Assembly: GCA_051877575.1 (NCBI GenBank)
Contig: JBJEJA010000034.1
Coordinates: forward strand, 62,001-126,000
DNA from: UBA2882 sp051877575
Lineage (GTDB): Bacteria; Bacillota; Clostridia; Lachnospirales; Lachnospiraceae
Direction: 5' to 3'
Length of the DNA: 64,000 bases
Shown: positions 17,296-26,765 of the stretch, in pieces
Position numbering within the stretch: position 1 is the stretch's first letter
How the letters are laid out: every line of letters begins with the position of its first letter
The notes under the pieces: generated by a model
Seen by the model: the letters and a program-made list of their open reading frames with translations, nothing else
The model's database searches: none
Told to the model about the DNA's origin: nothing
Made by a program: the position numbers and the translations under genes

Positions 17296-19461
17296 ATGGG
17301 ATTCAAGGATATTACAATAAAAAATGAATATAGATCGCTTATTGATGATGTCATTAAAGATTTTTATGTCCCATTGTTAGGAAAAGCAGTTCTGTATCAA
17401 AGGGCAGTTGGTTTCTTTTCATCATCAGCATTAGTAATGATTTCTAAAGGAATTGAAGGGCTAGTACAGAATGGTGGTAAGATTCAGATAATTGCATCTC
17501 CTAAATTGTCAATATCCGATATTGAAGAGATTAGAAAAGGGTATGAGGTAAGGCAGGTAATAGAAAAATCTTTGATTAGAGAACTTGAGGAAATTAATAA
17601 TCCAATAGAGTTAGAAAAACTGTCATATATAGCAAGGCTAGTAGCAGACGGAGTGTTGGATATTAAAATAGCATTCTTGACTTCGAAGAATGAAATTGCT
17701 ATGTATCATGAAAAAATGGGATTGCTTACAGATAATGAAGGAAATACAGTAGCATTTTCAGGTTCAATGAACGAAAGTGAAAATGCATTTAAGGGAAATT
17801 ACGAGTCATTTGATACATTTTGTTCATGGACAAATGATTGTGAGAGAGTTTTTAAGAAACAGATGGCTTTTAAAGCAATATGGGAAGATTACGAACCAGG
17901 AGTAGAAACCTTAGATTTTCCGGTAGCTGTAAAGCAAAGACTATACGAATATAATGCCGATTTAAAGGGAAGTTGTAATACTAAAGCTAATGGCAAAATA
18001 ACAGAGGTGCAATCGGAAACAAGAGAAAAAGGAAAAATTTATTTGCCGGATGATTTTAAAATTCGTGAATATCAATATGATGCGATACAAACTTGGGAAA
18101 GCAAGGGATTTTGTGGAATATATGATATGGCAACAGGAACGGGCAAGACCTTAACAGCATTAGCGAGTGTTGAATACCTCTTTAGAAAGAATAATAGGCT
18201 TGCTATAGTAATTGTGTGTCCATATCAACATTTAGTAGAACAATGGGTTGAAGATATTGTGCGATTTGGGATACATCCTATTATTGGATATTCAGCATCT
18301 TCCCAAAAGAATTGGAAAAAGAATTTAGAACAGGCTGTGCGTTCGTTTAATCTTAGAGTATCAGATACATTTTGTTTTGTGACAACAAATGCGTCTTTTG
18401 TCACAAAAAAAGTGCAAGAGCAGATATCACAATTAAATAAAGATGCACTGTTTATTGTTGATGAAGCACATAATATGGGGGCTGCGAACTATAGGAGATG
18501 TTTGCCTGAAAATATTGAATTTAGACTTGCTTTGTCAGCAACAATAGATAGACATAATGATGATAGTGGAACAGAGGCATTAACATCATATTTTGGAGAT
18601 AAATGTATAGAGTATTCTTTAAAAGATGCAATAGAGAATCAAATGCTTACTAGATATTTTTATTACCCTGTATTGACATATTTGGATGAGGATGAACTTG
18701 AAGAATACTTAAATTTGACCCATCAATTGGCAACAACTATATCGAAAAAAGGTGGTAGATTAGTTTTGTCTGAATATGCAAAACAATTACTGATAAAAAG
18801 ATCAAGAGTAATTGCAGGAGCAAGAAGTAAATTGCCAGAACTTAAGAAACAGATGGAAGCGTACAAAGATGATAAACACATTCTGGTATATTGTGGAGCA
18901 ACGACAATAAAAGATGTTGAATCAGAAGATATGGCTTTTGGTACGAAACAAATTGATCTGGTAACCAATTTACTTGGAAATGAGATGGGAATGCGAGTGG
19001 GAAGATTTACATCTCAAGAATCGGCTCAAGAAAGGGTACAGATACGTACTGCATTTGCAGACGGAGAAATGTTGCAGGCACTTGTAGCTATAAAGTGTTT
19101 GGATGAAGGTGTAAATATACCGAGTATCAAAACAGCGTTTATTTTAGCTAGTAGTACAAATCCAAAAGAGTATATACAGAGGCGAGGCAGAGTGCTTAGA
19201 AAATTTCCGGGTAAGGACTATGCAGTAATATTTGATTTTATCACTTTACCATTTCCAGTGGACACATTAAGCTTTCAAAGAGATGAAGTTATTAATTCCA
19301 CAAAAGGGCTGATAAAGAGAGAAATAATAAGAATGCTAGATTTTGCGGAAATAGCAGAAAATCCATCGGAAACATATGATTTGATATATGATTTAAAGCA
19401 TGGGTTTGGTATTACGGAAGAAGAATTAAAAGAAGAGGAGGTAAATGGTAATGTTGTCTGA
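17296..19461 (+). CDS. PLD-domain SF2 helicase
   Basis: The 721-residue protein fuses an N-terminal phospholipase-D-like nuclease domain to an SF2 helicase. The PLD half has His-x-Lys at about 138-140 (MYHEKMGLL) and GSMNES near 155, so a dimer would make the active site. The helicase half has Walker A (MATGTGKT, about 280), DEAH box (VDEAHN, about 388), SAT motif (LSATIDRH) and motif VI (QRRGRVLR, about 627). The ATG at 17296 is chosen because AAGGAGA precedes it; an earlier ATG at 17281 overlaps the desulfurase stop. Within the phosphorothioation-type operon it is a good candidate for the restriction effector that acts on unmodified DNA. That role is inferred. Confidence 0.82.
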   Translation: MGFKDITIKNEYRSLIDDVIKDFYVPLLGKAVLYQRAVGFFSSSALVMISKGIEGLVQNGGKIQIIASPKLSISDIEEIRKGYEVRQVIEKSLIRELEEINNPIELEKLSYIARLVADGVLDIKIAFLTSKNEIAMYHEKMGLLTDNEGNTVAFSGSMNESENAFKGNYESFDTFCSWTNDCERVFKKQMAFKAIWEDYEPGVETLDFPVAVKQRLYEYNADLKGSCNTKANGKITEVQSETREKGKIYLPDDFKIREYQYDAIQTWESKGFCGIYDMATGTGKTLTALASVEYLFRKNNRLAIVIVCPYQHLVEQWVEDIVRFGIHPIIGYSASSQKNWKKNLEQAVRSFNLRVSDTFCFVTTNASFVTKKVQEQISQLNKDALFIVDEAHNMGAANYRRCLPENIEFRLALSATIDRHNDDSGTEALTSYFGDKCIEYSLKDAIENQMLTRYFYYPVLTYLDEDELEEYLNLTHQLATTISKKGGRLVLSEYAKQLLIKRSRVIAGARSKLPELKKQMEAYKDDKHILVYCGATTIKDVESEDMAFGTKQIDLVTNLLGNEMGMRVGRFTSQESAQERVQIRTAFADGEMLQALVAIKCLDEGVNIPSIKTAFILASSTNPKEYIQRRGRVLRKFPGKDYAVIFDFITLPFPVDTLSFQRDEVINSTKGLIKREIIRMLDFAEIAENPSETYDLIYDLKHGFGITEEELKEEEVNGNVV

Positions 19462-19615
19462 TGAAATTCAAAAGGTGGAAATTGATGAACAGAAGTTAAA
19501 TCAAATGAAAAATTCAATTATTTCTTTGGAAAGGAAAAATATTAAAACAGGAGAATTTACCACTCCAGATATGGTCAAAGCTATTAGGAAAATCATAGAG
19601 AAAATCGCTGAGTAA
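19445..19615 (+). CDS. 56-aa protein in the defence operon
   Basis: A 56-residue frame starts at an ATG with a perfect ribosome site (AGAGGAGG, six bases away), overlaps the helicase end by 17 bases and ends 14 bases before the DndD-like gene. The product (SDEIQKVEIDEQKLNQMKNS at its start) is charged and helical with no recognised family. Overlap, spacing and ribosome site argue that it is real. It may be an adaptor between the helicase and the SMC-like ATPase. Confidence 0.65.
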   Translation: MVMLSDEIQKVEIDEQKLNQMKNSIISLERKNIKTGEFTTPDMVKAIRKIIEKIAE

Positions 19616-19629
19616 AGGAGGCGGATGAG

Positions 19630-21639
19630 ATGCTGATAAAGAGTATTATGATGAATAACTTTAGACAATTTAAAGGAAAGCAAAAATTAGAATTTTCTAC
19701 GGATTCAGATAAAAATGTGACGGTTTTGCTTGGAGATAATACATTTGGAAAAACTACCATACTGCAAGCTTTTAACTGGTGCTTATATGGCGTTGCAGAT
19801 TTTCCTAAAGATAGTAATCCGGATTTCCTTTTAAATTTAGAGGTCGCAAATGAGCAGGCAGGTATTCAGCAGAAGTGTGAAGTTTCTGTAGAATTGATTT
19901 TGGAACATAAGGACACAGAATATATTGTACTTAGAAAACAAGCTTACATAGATAGGGCGTATGGAAGTTGGAATGCACTTAACAGCCAACTTTTGGTGTC
20001 ATATAAAGAAAATGGAATTACAAAGCAAGTAAGAGAAGGTGAAGAGAAAAATATTATAAATGCAATTTTGCCTCAGTCACTTTCGGGCTATTTCTTTTTT
20101 GATACAGAGCGTGTTTCAGATATTAGTACAAGGAAAGATTTATCAGAAGCCGTACGTGGATTATTGGGACTAGCAGCAGTTGGCAATGCAAGAAAACATT
20201 TGGGAACTAGAACACAAAAAGCAACTGCAATAGGACAGTGGAATGGTTCACTTGACTCGTCAGGCGATGAAAGAGCGAAAGAAGCACAAGAAACAATTTC
20301 TAGAGAGACAGATAAAATTGAATCGTTAAAAAGTGAAATAGAAAATGCAGAAAGAGAATTAGAAAATCTCAATAATCAAAAGGAAAAGATAGCGGAGATA
20401 TTAAGAGATAATCAAAGCACAGCTGAATTGCAGAGACAAAAACAGACATTAGAGGGAACACTTGAAAAAGAGAAAAAGGAATTAGAAGATTCCAATAAGA
20501 ATTTTTTGAGATTCTTCAGTTCTAATGCTGTATCGTATTTGGCATTACCATTAGTTGACAAGGCTCAAGAAGTTTTGGTAAATGCACATGTTGATGATAG
20601 AGGAATTCGAGATATGACGGAGGCGTCTATCCGGGATATTATTAAGCGTGGCAGATGTATTTGTGGAGCTCAAATTGTGGAACCAGAAAGTGGAGACCTC
20701 GGAAATGATGCTTACCAACATATAATTGATGAATTAAATTATGTTCTACCAGCACATTTGGGAACTGCAATAATGAGTTTTAAGGAGCTGATGGCTACAG
20801 AACATCGCAATATGGCACAATTTTATGAAACAATTGAGCAAATGTATAAAAACATCCAAAAGCATAGGGATACAATTGCAAAAATAGAGGATAATATAGC
20901 AAGGATAGAAGAAAGTATTTTTGGTAAAGAGAATATGAGTAGCTATGAGGCGGATATGAATCGTATCAAAGCTGATATAAAGAGAATGCATGATAAAAAA
21001 GAACGTTGTAATAGAGATATTGGGGCATGTGAGAGTGCGATTGACTCTGCACAGAAGGTATATGATGGATTGGTGTCTGCTTCAGATAGAAACAAAAGGC
21101 TTATTATCTATCTTGCTTATGCAGAAAGAATTTGTAAATGGATTGATGATACCTATGCAGAAAAAGAATTAGAAATGCGTTCTCGTTTACAGGAGAAGGT
21201 TAACAATATTTTTGCAAGAATGTATCATGGAGAGCGTAGAGTACAAATTGATAATCAGTACCATGTAACTCTTTTTGCACAAATGAATGGTAAAGAAGTA
21301 ATTACTGGCGAATCAGAGGGGCTTAAGAGAGTTAAGAATTTTGCATTTATAGCTGGATTAGTAGATTTAGCAAAAGAAAAAGCTTCTTTAGGAAAGAACA
21401 GTGAAGCAATAACATGGGATAATGAAGCATACCCGCTTGTAATGGATGCCCCTTTTTCTAATGCTGATGAAACTCACATTAAGAATATTTCAAGCGTACT
21501 TCCGGAAGTTGCAAACCAGGTGATTATGTTTGTGATGGAGAAAGATTGGCAGTACGCACAGTCTGTTATGGATGTGCGTGTAGGAAAATATTGTACTTTG
21601 AAAAAGTATTCAGAATCTCATACAGAGATAGAAAGTTGA
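19630..21639 (+). CDS. DndD-like SMC/Rad50-type ATPase
   Basis: The 669-residue protein has the DndD/RecF-type layout: an N-terminal ATPase half with the beta-hairpin MNNFRQFKGKQ and Walker A GDNTFGKTT (35-43), a long coiled coil (about 215-500) with a CxCG hook (GRCICGAQI, about 341), and a C-terminal half with the ABC signature-like segment ESEGLKR and Walker B/D-loop region VMDAPFSN (about 605). In Dnd systems DndD is the ATPase that alters DNA structure for sulfur insertion. AAAGGAGG precedes the ATG. Here it stands with a helicase rather than with DndC and DndE, so it may serve restriction instead of modification. Confidence 0.82.
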   Translation: MLIKSIMMNNFRQFKGKQKLEFSTDSDKNVTVLLGDNTFGKTTILQAFNWCLYGVADFPKDSNPDFLLNLEVANEQAGIQQKCEVSVELILEHKDTEYIVLRKQAYIDRAYGSWNALNSQLLVSYKENGITKQVREGEEKNIINAILPQSLSGYFFFDTERVSDISTRKDLSEAVRGLLGLAAVGNARKHLGTRTQKATAIGQWNGSLDSSGDERAKEAQETISRETDKIESLKSEIENAERELENLNNQKEKIAEILRDNQSTAELQRQKQTLEGTLEKEKKELEDSNKNFLRFFSSNAVSYLALPLVDKAQEVLVNAHVDDRGIRDMTEASIRDIIKRGRCICGAQIVEPESGDLGNDAYQHIIDELNYVLPAHLGTAIMSFKELMATEHRNMAQFYETIEQMYKNIQKHRDTIAKIEDNIARIEESIFGKENMSSYEADMNRIKADIKRMHDKKERCNRDIGACESAIDSAQKVYDGLVSASDRNKRLIIYLAYAERICKWIDDTYAEKELEMRSRLQEKVNNIFARMYHGERRVQIDNQYHVTLFAQMNGKEVITGESEGLKRVKNFAFIAGLVDLAKEKASLGKNSEAITWDNEAYPLVMDAPFSNADETHIKNISSVLPEVANQVIMFVMEKDWQYAQSVMDVRVGKYCTLKKYSESHTEIES

Positions 21640-21649
21640 GGTGGATGTT

Positions 21650-22201
21650 ATGTTCGAAGGTGATTATACAATCAACGGTGTACACGCTACATATATTAAA
21701 TATCTGAAGGATGAAGTAAAAGCTTTTGAAAGATATATAGATGTGTACATGGCAGGGGCAACAATGGGTGTACTCCATAATAGACGAGCGAAGCAAGGCG
21801 GCTCAACAGATAGGGCGAGAATATATGCTGATGCATTTAACACGGAGCATGTAAAATGCAATGAGATATTCAAATTAGTCATTCTTAATGATACATCAAA
21901 GCTATGGTCGGACGAGGAACGGATAAATATTTGTTTTAGATATCGAGATAAAATGGATGATAAAGCCATGCCTCCTATTGCAGAGTATGAAGTTGAAATT
22001 ATGAAAGAGGCACTTGATTTGTTTAATGAATATGCTATGGGCGGAATAGAGTTGCTGTATGAAAATTTTACAAGTAGTTCAACTGTAAGTGTTGATGATG
22101 CTGTAGATTATGCATACAAGGCAATGTTTGATCAACATATATTGATAGAAAGCAGACAATCTGGGGTTGATGTAGATCAATTATTTCGTCCGGAATACTA
22201 G
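21650..22201 (+). CDS. 183-aa defence-operon protein of unknown function
   Basis: The ATG at 21650 has GAGGTGG upstream; a GTG start three codons earlier is possible. The product is mostly alpha-helical, with a conserved-looking segment YMAGATMGVLHNRRAK, a middle part with WSDEERINICFRYRD and a C-terminal EYAMGGIELLYE. The pattern of an Ala/Gly helix followed by basic residues, and then a late Ala-x-x-Gly-Gly-Ile-Glu helix, is reminiscent of the small Dnd-associated proteins that accompany DndD. That resemblance is from memory and weak. The gene is tightly coupled to the DndD-like gene, 10 bp after its stop. Confidence 0.7.
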   Translation: MFEGDYTINGVHATYIKYLKDEVKAFERYIDVYMAGATMGVLHNRRAKQGGSTDRARIYADAFNTEHVKCNEIFKLVILNDTSKLWSDEERINICFRYRDKMDDKAMPPIAEYEVEIMKEALDLFNEYAMGGIELLYENFTSSSTVSVDDAVDYAYKAMFDQHILIESRQSGVDVDQLFRPEY

Positions 22202-22221
22202 AAAGAAATTGGTGAGTGAAA

Positions 22222-24954
22222 ATGGCAGGGATACCTATTGAAAGTTTAAATTTATCGGCAAGAGCAACTAATGTGTTACATCGTATGAACATTTACGAAG
22301 TAGAGCAGTTGCTAAATACACCGATGGAACATATAGCAGAACAGAGGAATATAGGAGCTAAAACTATCACAGAAATAGAAACAGTTGTAAAGAAAATTGT
22401 GGAAAATAATGTGAATATTGATGAATTAGGGACATTCATGCCTGTTTTTATATGTGATAACCTCCCCAAAACAGTTTTTTCGGAAGAACAGTTGGAAGAA
22501 TTGTCATATCATTTTACAACGGAATTAAAACTTTCAAATCGGGCAATGAATGCCTTGATGAAAATCGATTGCAAGACTATGGACATATTGGCTAAAATGT
22601 CTGAGACAGATATTAGGGATTTAAAGGGGCTGGGAGTAAAAACTTGTGATGAAATAGTACACGAACGAGATCGATGGCTTGAAGCAAATGAATTTTTTCC
22701 TGGAGAGAACATACAAAATGAAAAAATATCTGAAGAAGAACAAAACTTTTATCGAGAACTTGCAAGAAAAATAAAGCCAATAGCTTCTATTTTCTGGAAA
22801 AAATTAAGAAGTATCGCATTGAAAAATGAAAGGCTAACAGATTTGGATTTTGAATTTGTAGATGATGAAAGTATTAGACGGGTATTGGCTTTTGAAGAGT
22901 TGGGGGGACATATTAAGAACTTGTTTATGAAATATGCTCCAGATGGAATTATTAGTACGGCTGAATTAGAAGGGCAATTTTCTTTACTAGATTTAGAGTT
23001 TGATTATTCTATTCTTATAGATAGAATTTCGGATGGTACGATTGGTATTATGAAGGATGGATATTATCTTTTGAACAGACCTCATGCAATGCAGTATCTT
23101 CAAGAAAAATATGCGGCAAGCAACGAACGAAATGGAGAAATAATTCTCAAAAGACTTTTAGGTGTTAACTTACAAATGATTGGAGATATGTATGGATTAA
23201 CAAGGGAACGGGTACGCCAAATACTTGTTAAAACGGCTAATAAAATGCCATTAATGTATGAAGATTTTTTTAGTGAACCATATGAGTATTTTAAGTTTAC
23301 CAAAGAAGAATTTTGTAATGCATTTCCATCTTGTGGAGAAACAGGATATGAGTATTTGTTTATCAAATACAAAAAGGGAGATATGGAGATAAATTCTGAT
23401 AATTTAAAAGATTATACAGGACATTTTTCGGAACGAATGAATTCATTTTGCGGTGAAGAGTCAATTCGTAAAGATAAGCAAACAGTTTCAAAAACAGAAA
23501 TGGTATATAGAGTTCTTTTGAGTAATAGTGATAAATCAATGTCTATGGAAGATTTTGAGAAAGAATACTATGCATATATTGAGAGAAGAAACTATCCATT
23601 AGAAAGGCTTACTATTAATCAACGAACAGTAACAAATCATTTGAGAAACGCAAAGCATGTAGTGTTTGATAAAAATAATTATGTTAGATATTGTGAAGCA
23701 GATCCAAAAGTAATATGGGAAAGGATTGATTTCACACAGTATAAAGATCTTGTTATTTCTACAGAATTGATTTATAAGGATTATGCTGAATTGATGGACG
23801 AACTTGATATTAGGGATGGCTATGAACTTTTTTATGTAATCAAATCTTCAATGGAAAATTGGGATAATTCCTTATTTAAGATGAATTGCCGAAGAGTTCC
23901 AGTTATGGTAATGGGAGAAGGAAGTGAAGAACGTCAGGCTATTCAATTGTTGAAAGAGATTTCACCAGTTGATTTTCAAGATTATTATGAAGCATATGAG
24001 GAGAGATTTGGTGTTAGAAAAGAAAGTGCGCAAGGAAATCCCACAATTTCAGGAGCACTGGCTAATTTTTATACAGAAGGTTTGTATGCTATTGACGTAC
24101 CAGCAATTGATGAAAAGGATGTTGATGCGTTTAAAGAAGTATTAGCAATTAAAAATTTTTGGTTTACGGATGAGCTTGAAAGAGAGTTTAAACGAGTATG
24201 TGTTAATTCCTCTACAGATGCATTTAACAGTGCTGCTTTTAAAAGAATTGGTTATTCTCTGAATATGGGGTATGCATACAATGATATGTACAGTTCTGTA
24301 ATTAGTTATTTTGATGAAGAGGTATTTACAGCAGATATTTTAGATTTGAATGAGTTGGATAGGCGACTCGTGAATTTATCTGTTTTTAATTCAGCATTAT
24401 ATAAAAAGAAAATGGATTTGAAATATATAGAAGTGGCACCCAAGATTCTGATGTCAATTTCACAAGTAGAACATGCTTATGGAATTACTTTAGGTGATGT
24501 GAAAAAACTTCAAGAGTGGGTGATGACTTGTGAAGATAAATATTATAACGCACATAGTTTATGGAATGAAATATCTAAATTAGATTGTGCAGAGAAGCTA
24601 CAAAATAATGAATGGATGTGTACTTGCATATTTAGACAGCAGGATGCAATTGCTTCTTTGCAAGTGGCAGGTGGAATTATTTTGTGTAGAGAATACAGTG
24701 AGCTTAACTTTGGATTAATATGTAAATGGTTAGTTGAGAAACATGGAAAAATGACAATACAAAATTTGACATTGTTGTTTAATGATACTTTTTCAACTAG
24801 AGTACCAGTAACCAAGATTGCAGAAAAAATGAAAGCATACGGATTATGGGAAGCCTTTGTTACAGATTCATTTGACGAATTTATTGATAATCTTGTAATT
24901 GGTACTGAGTCGGAGATAGATGAAGATGATTTGTTCCAAGAGCAATTCTTCTAG
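22222..24954 (+). CDS. Protein with two RpoA-CTD-like modules and sigma-4-like HTH
   Basis: The protein of about 910 residues starts with a helix-hairpin-helix unit very like the C-terminal domain of RNA polymerase alpha (LNLSARATNVLHRMNI and then RNIGAKTITEIE, residues about 7-62). A second, weaker copy follows at about 92-155 (LKLSNRAMNALMKIDC and LKGLGVKTCDEI). Near 320 there is a sigma region-4-like helix-turn-helix (MYGLTRERVRQILV). The remaining 550 residues are unassigned. It is the last gene of the operon, 20 bp after the 183-aa gene. It could regulate the cluster through RNA polymerase, or use these modules simply to bind DNA. Function unknown. Confidence 0.78.
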   Translation: MAGIPIESLNLSARATNVLHRMNIYEVEQLLNTPMEHIAEQRNIGAKTITEIETVVKKIVENNVNIDELGTFMPVFICDNLPKTVFSEEQLEELSYHFTTELKLSNRAMNALMKIDCKTMDILAKMSETDIRDLKGLGVKTCDEIVHERDRWLEANEFFPGENIQNEKISEEEQNFYRELARKIKPIASIFWKKLRSIALKNERLTDLDFEFVDDESIRRVLAFEELGGHIKNLFMKYAPDGIISTAELEGQFSLLDLEFDYSILIDRISDGTIGIMKDGYYLLNRPHAMQYLQEKYAASNERNGEIILKRLLGVNLQMIGDMYGLTRERVRQILVKTANKMPLMYEDFFSEPYEYFKFTKEEFCNAFPSCGETGYEYLFIKYKKGDMEINSDNLKDYTGHFSERMNSFCGEESIRKDKQTVSKTEMVYRVLLSNSDKSMSMEDFEKEYYAYIERRNYPLERLTINQRTVTNHLRNAKHVVFDKNNYVRYCEADPKVIWERIDFTQYKDLVISTELIYKDYAELMDELDIRDGYELFYVIKSSMENWDNSLFKMNCRRVPVMVMGEGSEERQAIQLLKEISPVDFQDYYEAYEERFGVRKESAQGNPTISGALANFYTEGLYAIDVPAIDEKDVDAFKEVLAIKNFWFTDELEREFKRVCVNSSTDAFNSAAFKRIGYSLNMGYAYNDMYSSVISYFDEEVFTADILDLNELDRRLVNLSVFNSALYKKKMDLKYIEVAPKILMSISQVEHAYGITLGDVKKLQEWVMTCEDKYYNAHSLWNEISKLDCAEKLQNNEWMCTCIFRQQDAIASLQVAGGIILCREYSELNFGLICKWLVEKHGKMTIQNLTLLFNDTFSTRVPVTKIAEKMKAYGLWEAFVTDSFDEFIDNLVIGTESEIDEDDLFQEQFF

Positions 24955-25154
24955 TACATAGTATTGGTGATAAACTGACTTATTCTTCTCTACGGAAGGA
25001 TACAGAGATATGTAATAAAGAGAGATTGATATAGTGCATGGGTATAATGATGCAGAATTGCTGATAATATTAGAATGGGTATATTGAAAATTATGTAGAG
25101 CAAGACATTTGTTATTTAATCCCTATTTAAGATTAATAAGATGGAGGCGATATA

Positions 25155-26543
25155 ATGACCACAGAAAAAATGAAAGAACTTTTGTCTGCTAAAGATGAAA
25201 AAATAACCATAGAATACAAATCGTGCACCAATGAAATTAGTGAATCTGTGTACGAAACAGTATCATCTTTTTCAAATCGTTATGGTGGATGGATTATTAT
25301 GGGAGTGCAAGATGGTGGCACTCCTATTGGAGTAAATCGTAACGCTGCAAAGGATATGAGGAGAAATTTTGTATCGCAGCTCAATAATACAAATAAGATG
25401 TCACCTACACTTTATATTGAGATAGAAGAATTTGAATATCAAGATAAATTATTGCTTTGGACATATGTTCCGCCGGCATCAACTGTTATTAGATGTTCAG
25501 GGCGAGTATACGATAGGAATGATGAGGGTGATTTTGATATTACAGATTCACCAATTCAGATGGAAAATATGTATGCACGAAAGACGGGTGCTTTTTCGGA
25601 AAATAAATTGTTTCCATATGCTACTGAAGATGATCTGCGAATGGATCTTATGCCGAGAGTCAGAAGATTGATAGAAAACAAGAATGCTCAGCATGAGTGG
25701 CTGAAAATGACGGATCATGAAATTATGATAAGTGCAGGTCTGTATGAGAAAAATCTTGTAACAGGTGAAAAAGGTTACAATTTAGCAGCAATTATGTTGT
25801 TTGGAAAGGATGAGGTTATCCGTTCCTGTGTATCGGGTTATGTGACAGATGCAATTTACCGGGTTGAAAATGTGGATAGATATGATGACAGGTTGCAGGT
25901 TAATACAAATCTCATCGAAAGCTATGACAGATTAATGGAATTTGTTGCAAAACATACTTCAGATAAATTTTGCCTTATAGATAATGTGAGTACAAGTATT
26001 AGAGATGTTATTGCAAGAGAAGTTGTTTCGAATATTTTGGTCCACAGAGATTTTTCCAGTGCTTATCCTGCTAAACTCATTATTGAAAAGGACTGGTTAA
26101 GAACAGAAAATTGGTGCAGACCAAGAAGACAGGGAAATATACTAAGTGATGAATTTACACCGTATCCCAAGAACCCTCTAATTGCTAATTTCTTTACTGC
26201 AATGGGAAGGTCAGATACGATTGGTTCCGGTGTGAAAAATTTGTATAAATATACACCTATATATTCCGGAGGTGGTAATCCGGAATTATATGAAGCAGAT
26301 GTTTTTAGAATAGCAATTCCATTAACAAAAGAAGCAGTTAAACAAGTTGAAATGGAAACTGAACTAACAGAAAGAGAACAGCTTGTCTATGATATGATTT
26401 TTGAAAATCAGAAAATAAGTGTGGATGACATCGCCGCAAAATTGGATGTTACCAGAAGAACCATATTGCGTGATGTACAGGAGATAAAGAAAAAAGTCTT
26501 TTTAGTGTATGATAAAAAAGAAGGACTATGGAAGTTGAAATAG
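25155..26543 (+). CDS. AlbA_2/Schlafen-type ATP-binding transcriptional regulator
   Basis: The 462-residue protein has the three-part layout of this family: an N-terminal AlbA_2 (Schlafen AAA_4) domain (ITIEYKSCTNEIS and GGWIIMGVQDGG), a HATPase_c_4-like middle part (REVVSNILVHRDFS, then GSGVKNLYKY) and a C-terminal winged helix (LTEREQLVYDMIFE and DDIAAKLDVTRRTILRDV). Members occur widely in defence islands and are thought to act as regulators or nucleases. A good site (GGAGGCG) precedes the ATG. The stop is followed after 21 bases by an inverted repeat and by a 21-bp direct repeat, possible binding sites. It is separated by 200 bp from the phosphorothioation-type operon and probably is its own unit. 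Confidence 0.78.
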   Translation: MTTEKMKELLSAKDEKITIEYKSCTNEISESVYETVSSFSNRYGGWIIMGVQDGGTPIGVNRNAAKDMRRNFVSQLNNTNKMSPTLYIEIEEFEYQDKLLLWTYVPPASTVIRCSGRVYDRNDEGDFDITDSPIQMENMYARKTGAFSENKLFPYATEDDLRMDLMPRVRRLIENKNAQHEWLKMTDHEIMISAGLYEKNLVTGEKGYNLAAIMLFGKDEVIRSCVSGYVTDAIYRVENVDRYDDRLQVNTNLIESYDRLMEFVAKHTSDKFCLIDNVSTSIRDVIAREVVSNILVHRDFSSAYPAKLIIEKDWLRTENWCRPRRQGNILSDEFTPYPKNPLIANFFTAMGRSDTIGSGVKNLYKYTPIYSGGGNPELYEADVFRIAIPLTKEAVKQVEMETELTEREQLVYDMIFENQKISVDDIAAKLDVTRRTILRDVQEIKKKVFLVYDKKEGLWKLK

Positions 26544-26555
26544 GAAGTGACGTTG

Positions 26556-26660
26556 AGGTGACAAGGAAGTGACATTGGAAGTGTCACTTCCTGCGAAAAA
26601 TGGGAATGCTGATAGTTAAGAATCTTCGGAAGAGTAACGAGGTGACAAGGAAGTGACATC
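26556..26660. repeat. Inverted and direct repeats after the AlbA_2 gene
   Basis: An 11-bp perfect inverted repeat (AGGAAGTGACA at 26565, TGTCACTTCCT at 26583, loop 7) overlaps a 21-bp unit (26556-26576) that is repeated exactly at 26640-26660. GGAAGTGAC also occurs at 26544. There is no T-run, so it is not an ordinary terminator. A regulator-binding site is the simplest reading. Confidence 0.6.
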
Positions 26661-26765
26661 CCTTGTGAAAGAGAATCTGAGATTAAAACTAATAATATCA
26701 ATACATATTATCCGTGTGGCGATGATTGCTGGAATAGTCAGAGTGATAATTAAGAGGAGTAGCAG

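Noticed and set aside
22996..23003. A further GAGTTTGA in the large RpoA-CTD/sigma-like gene
   Set aside because: It continues as TTAT instead of RTRR, lies inside a coding sequence and has no arm repeats or terminator around it; an 8-mer is expected by chance in 30 kb.
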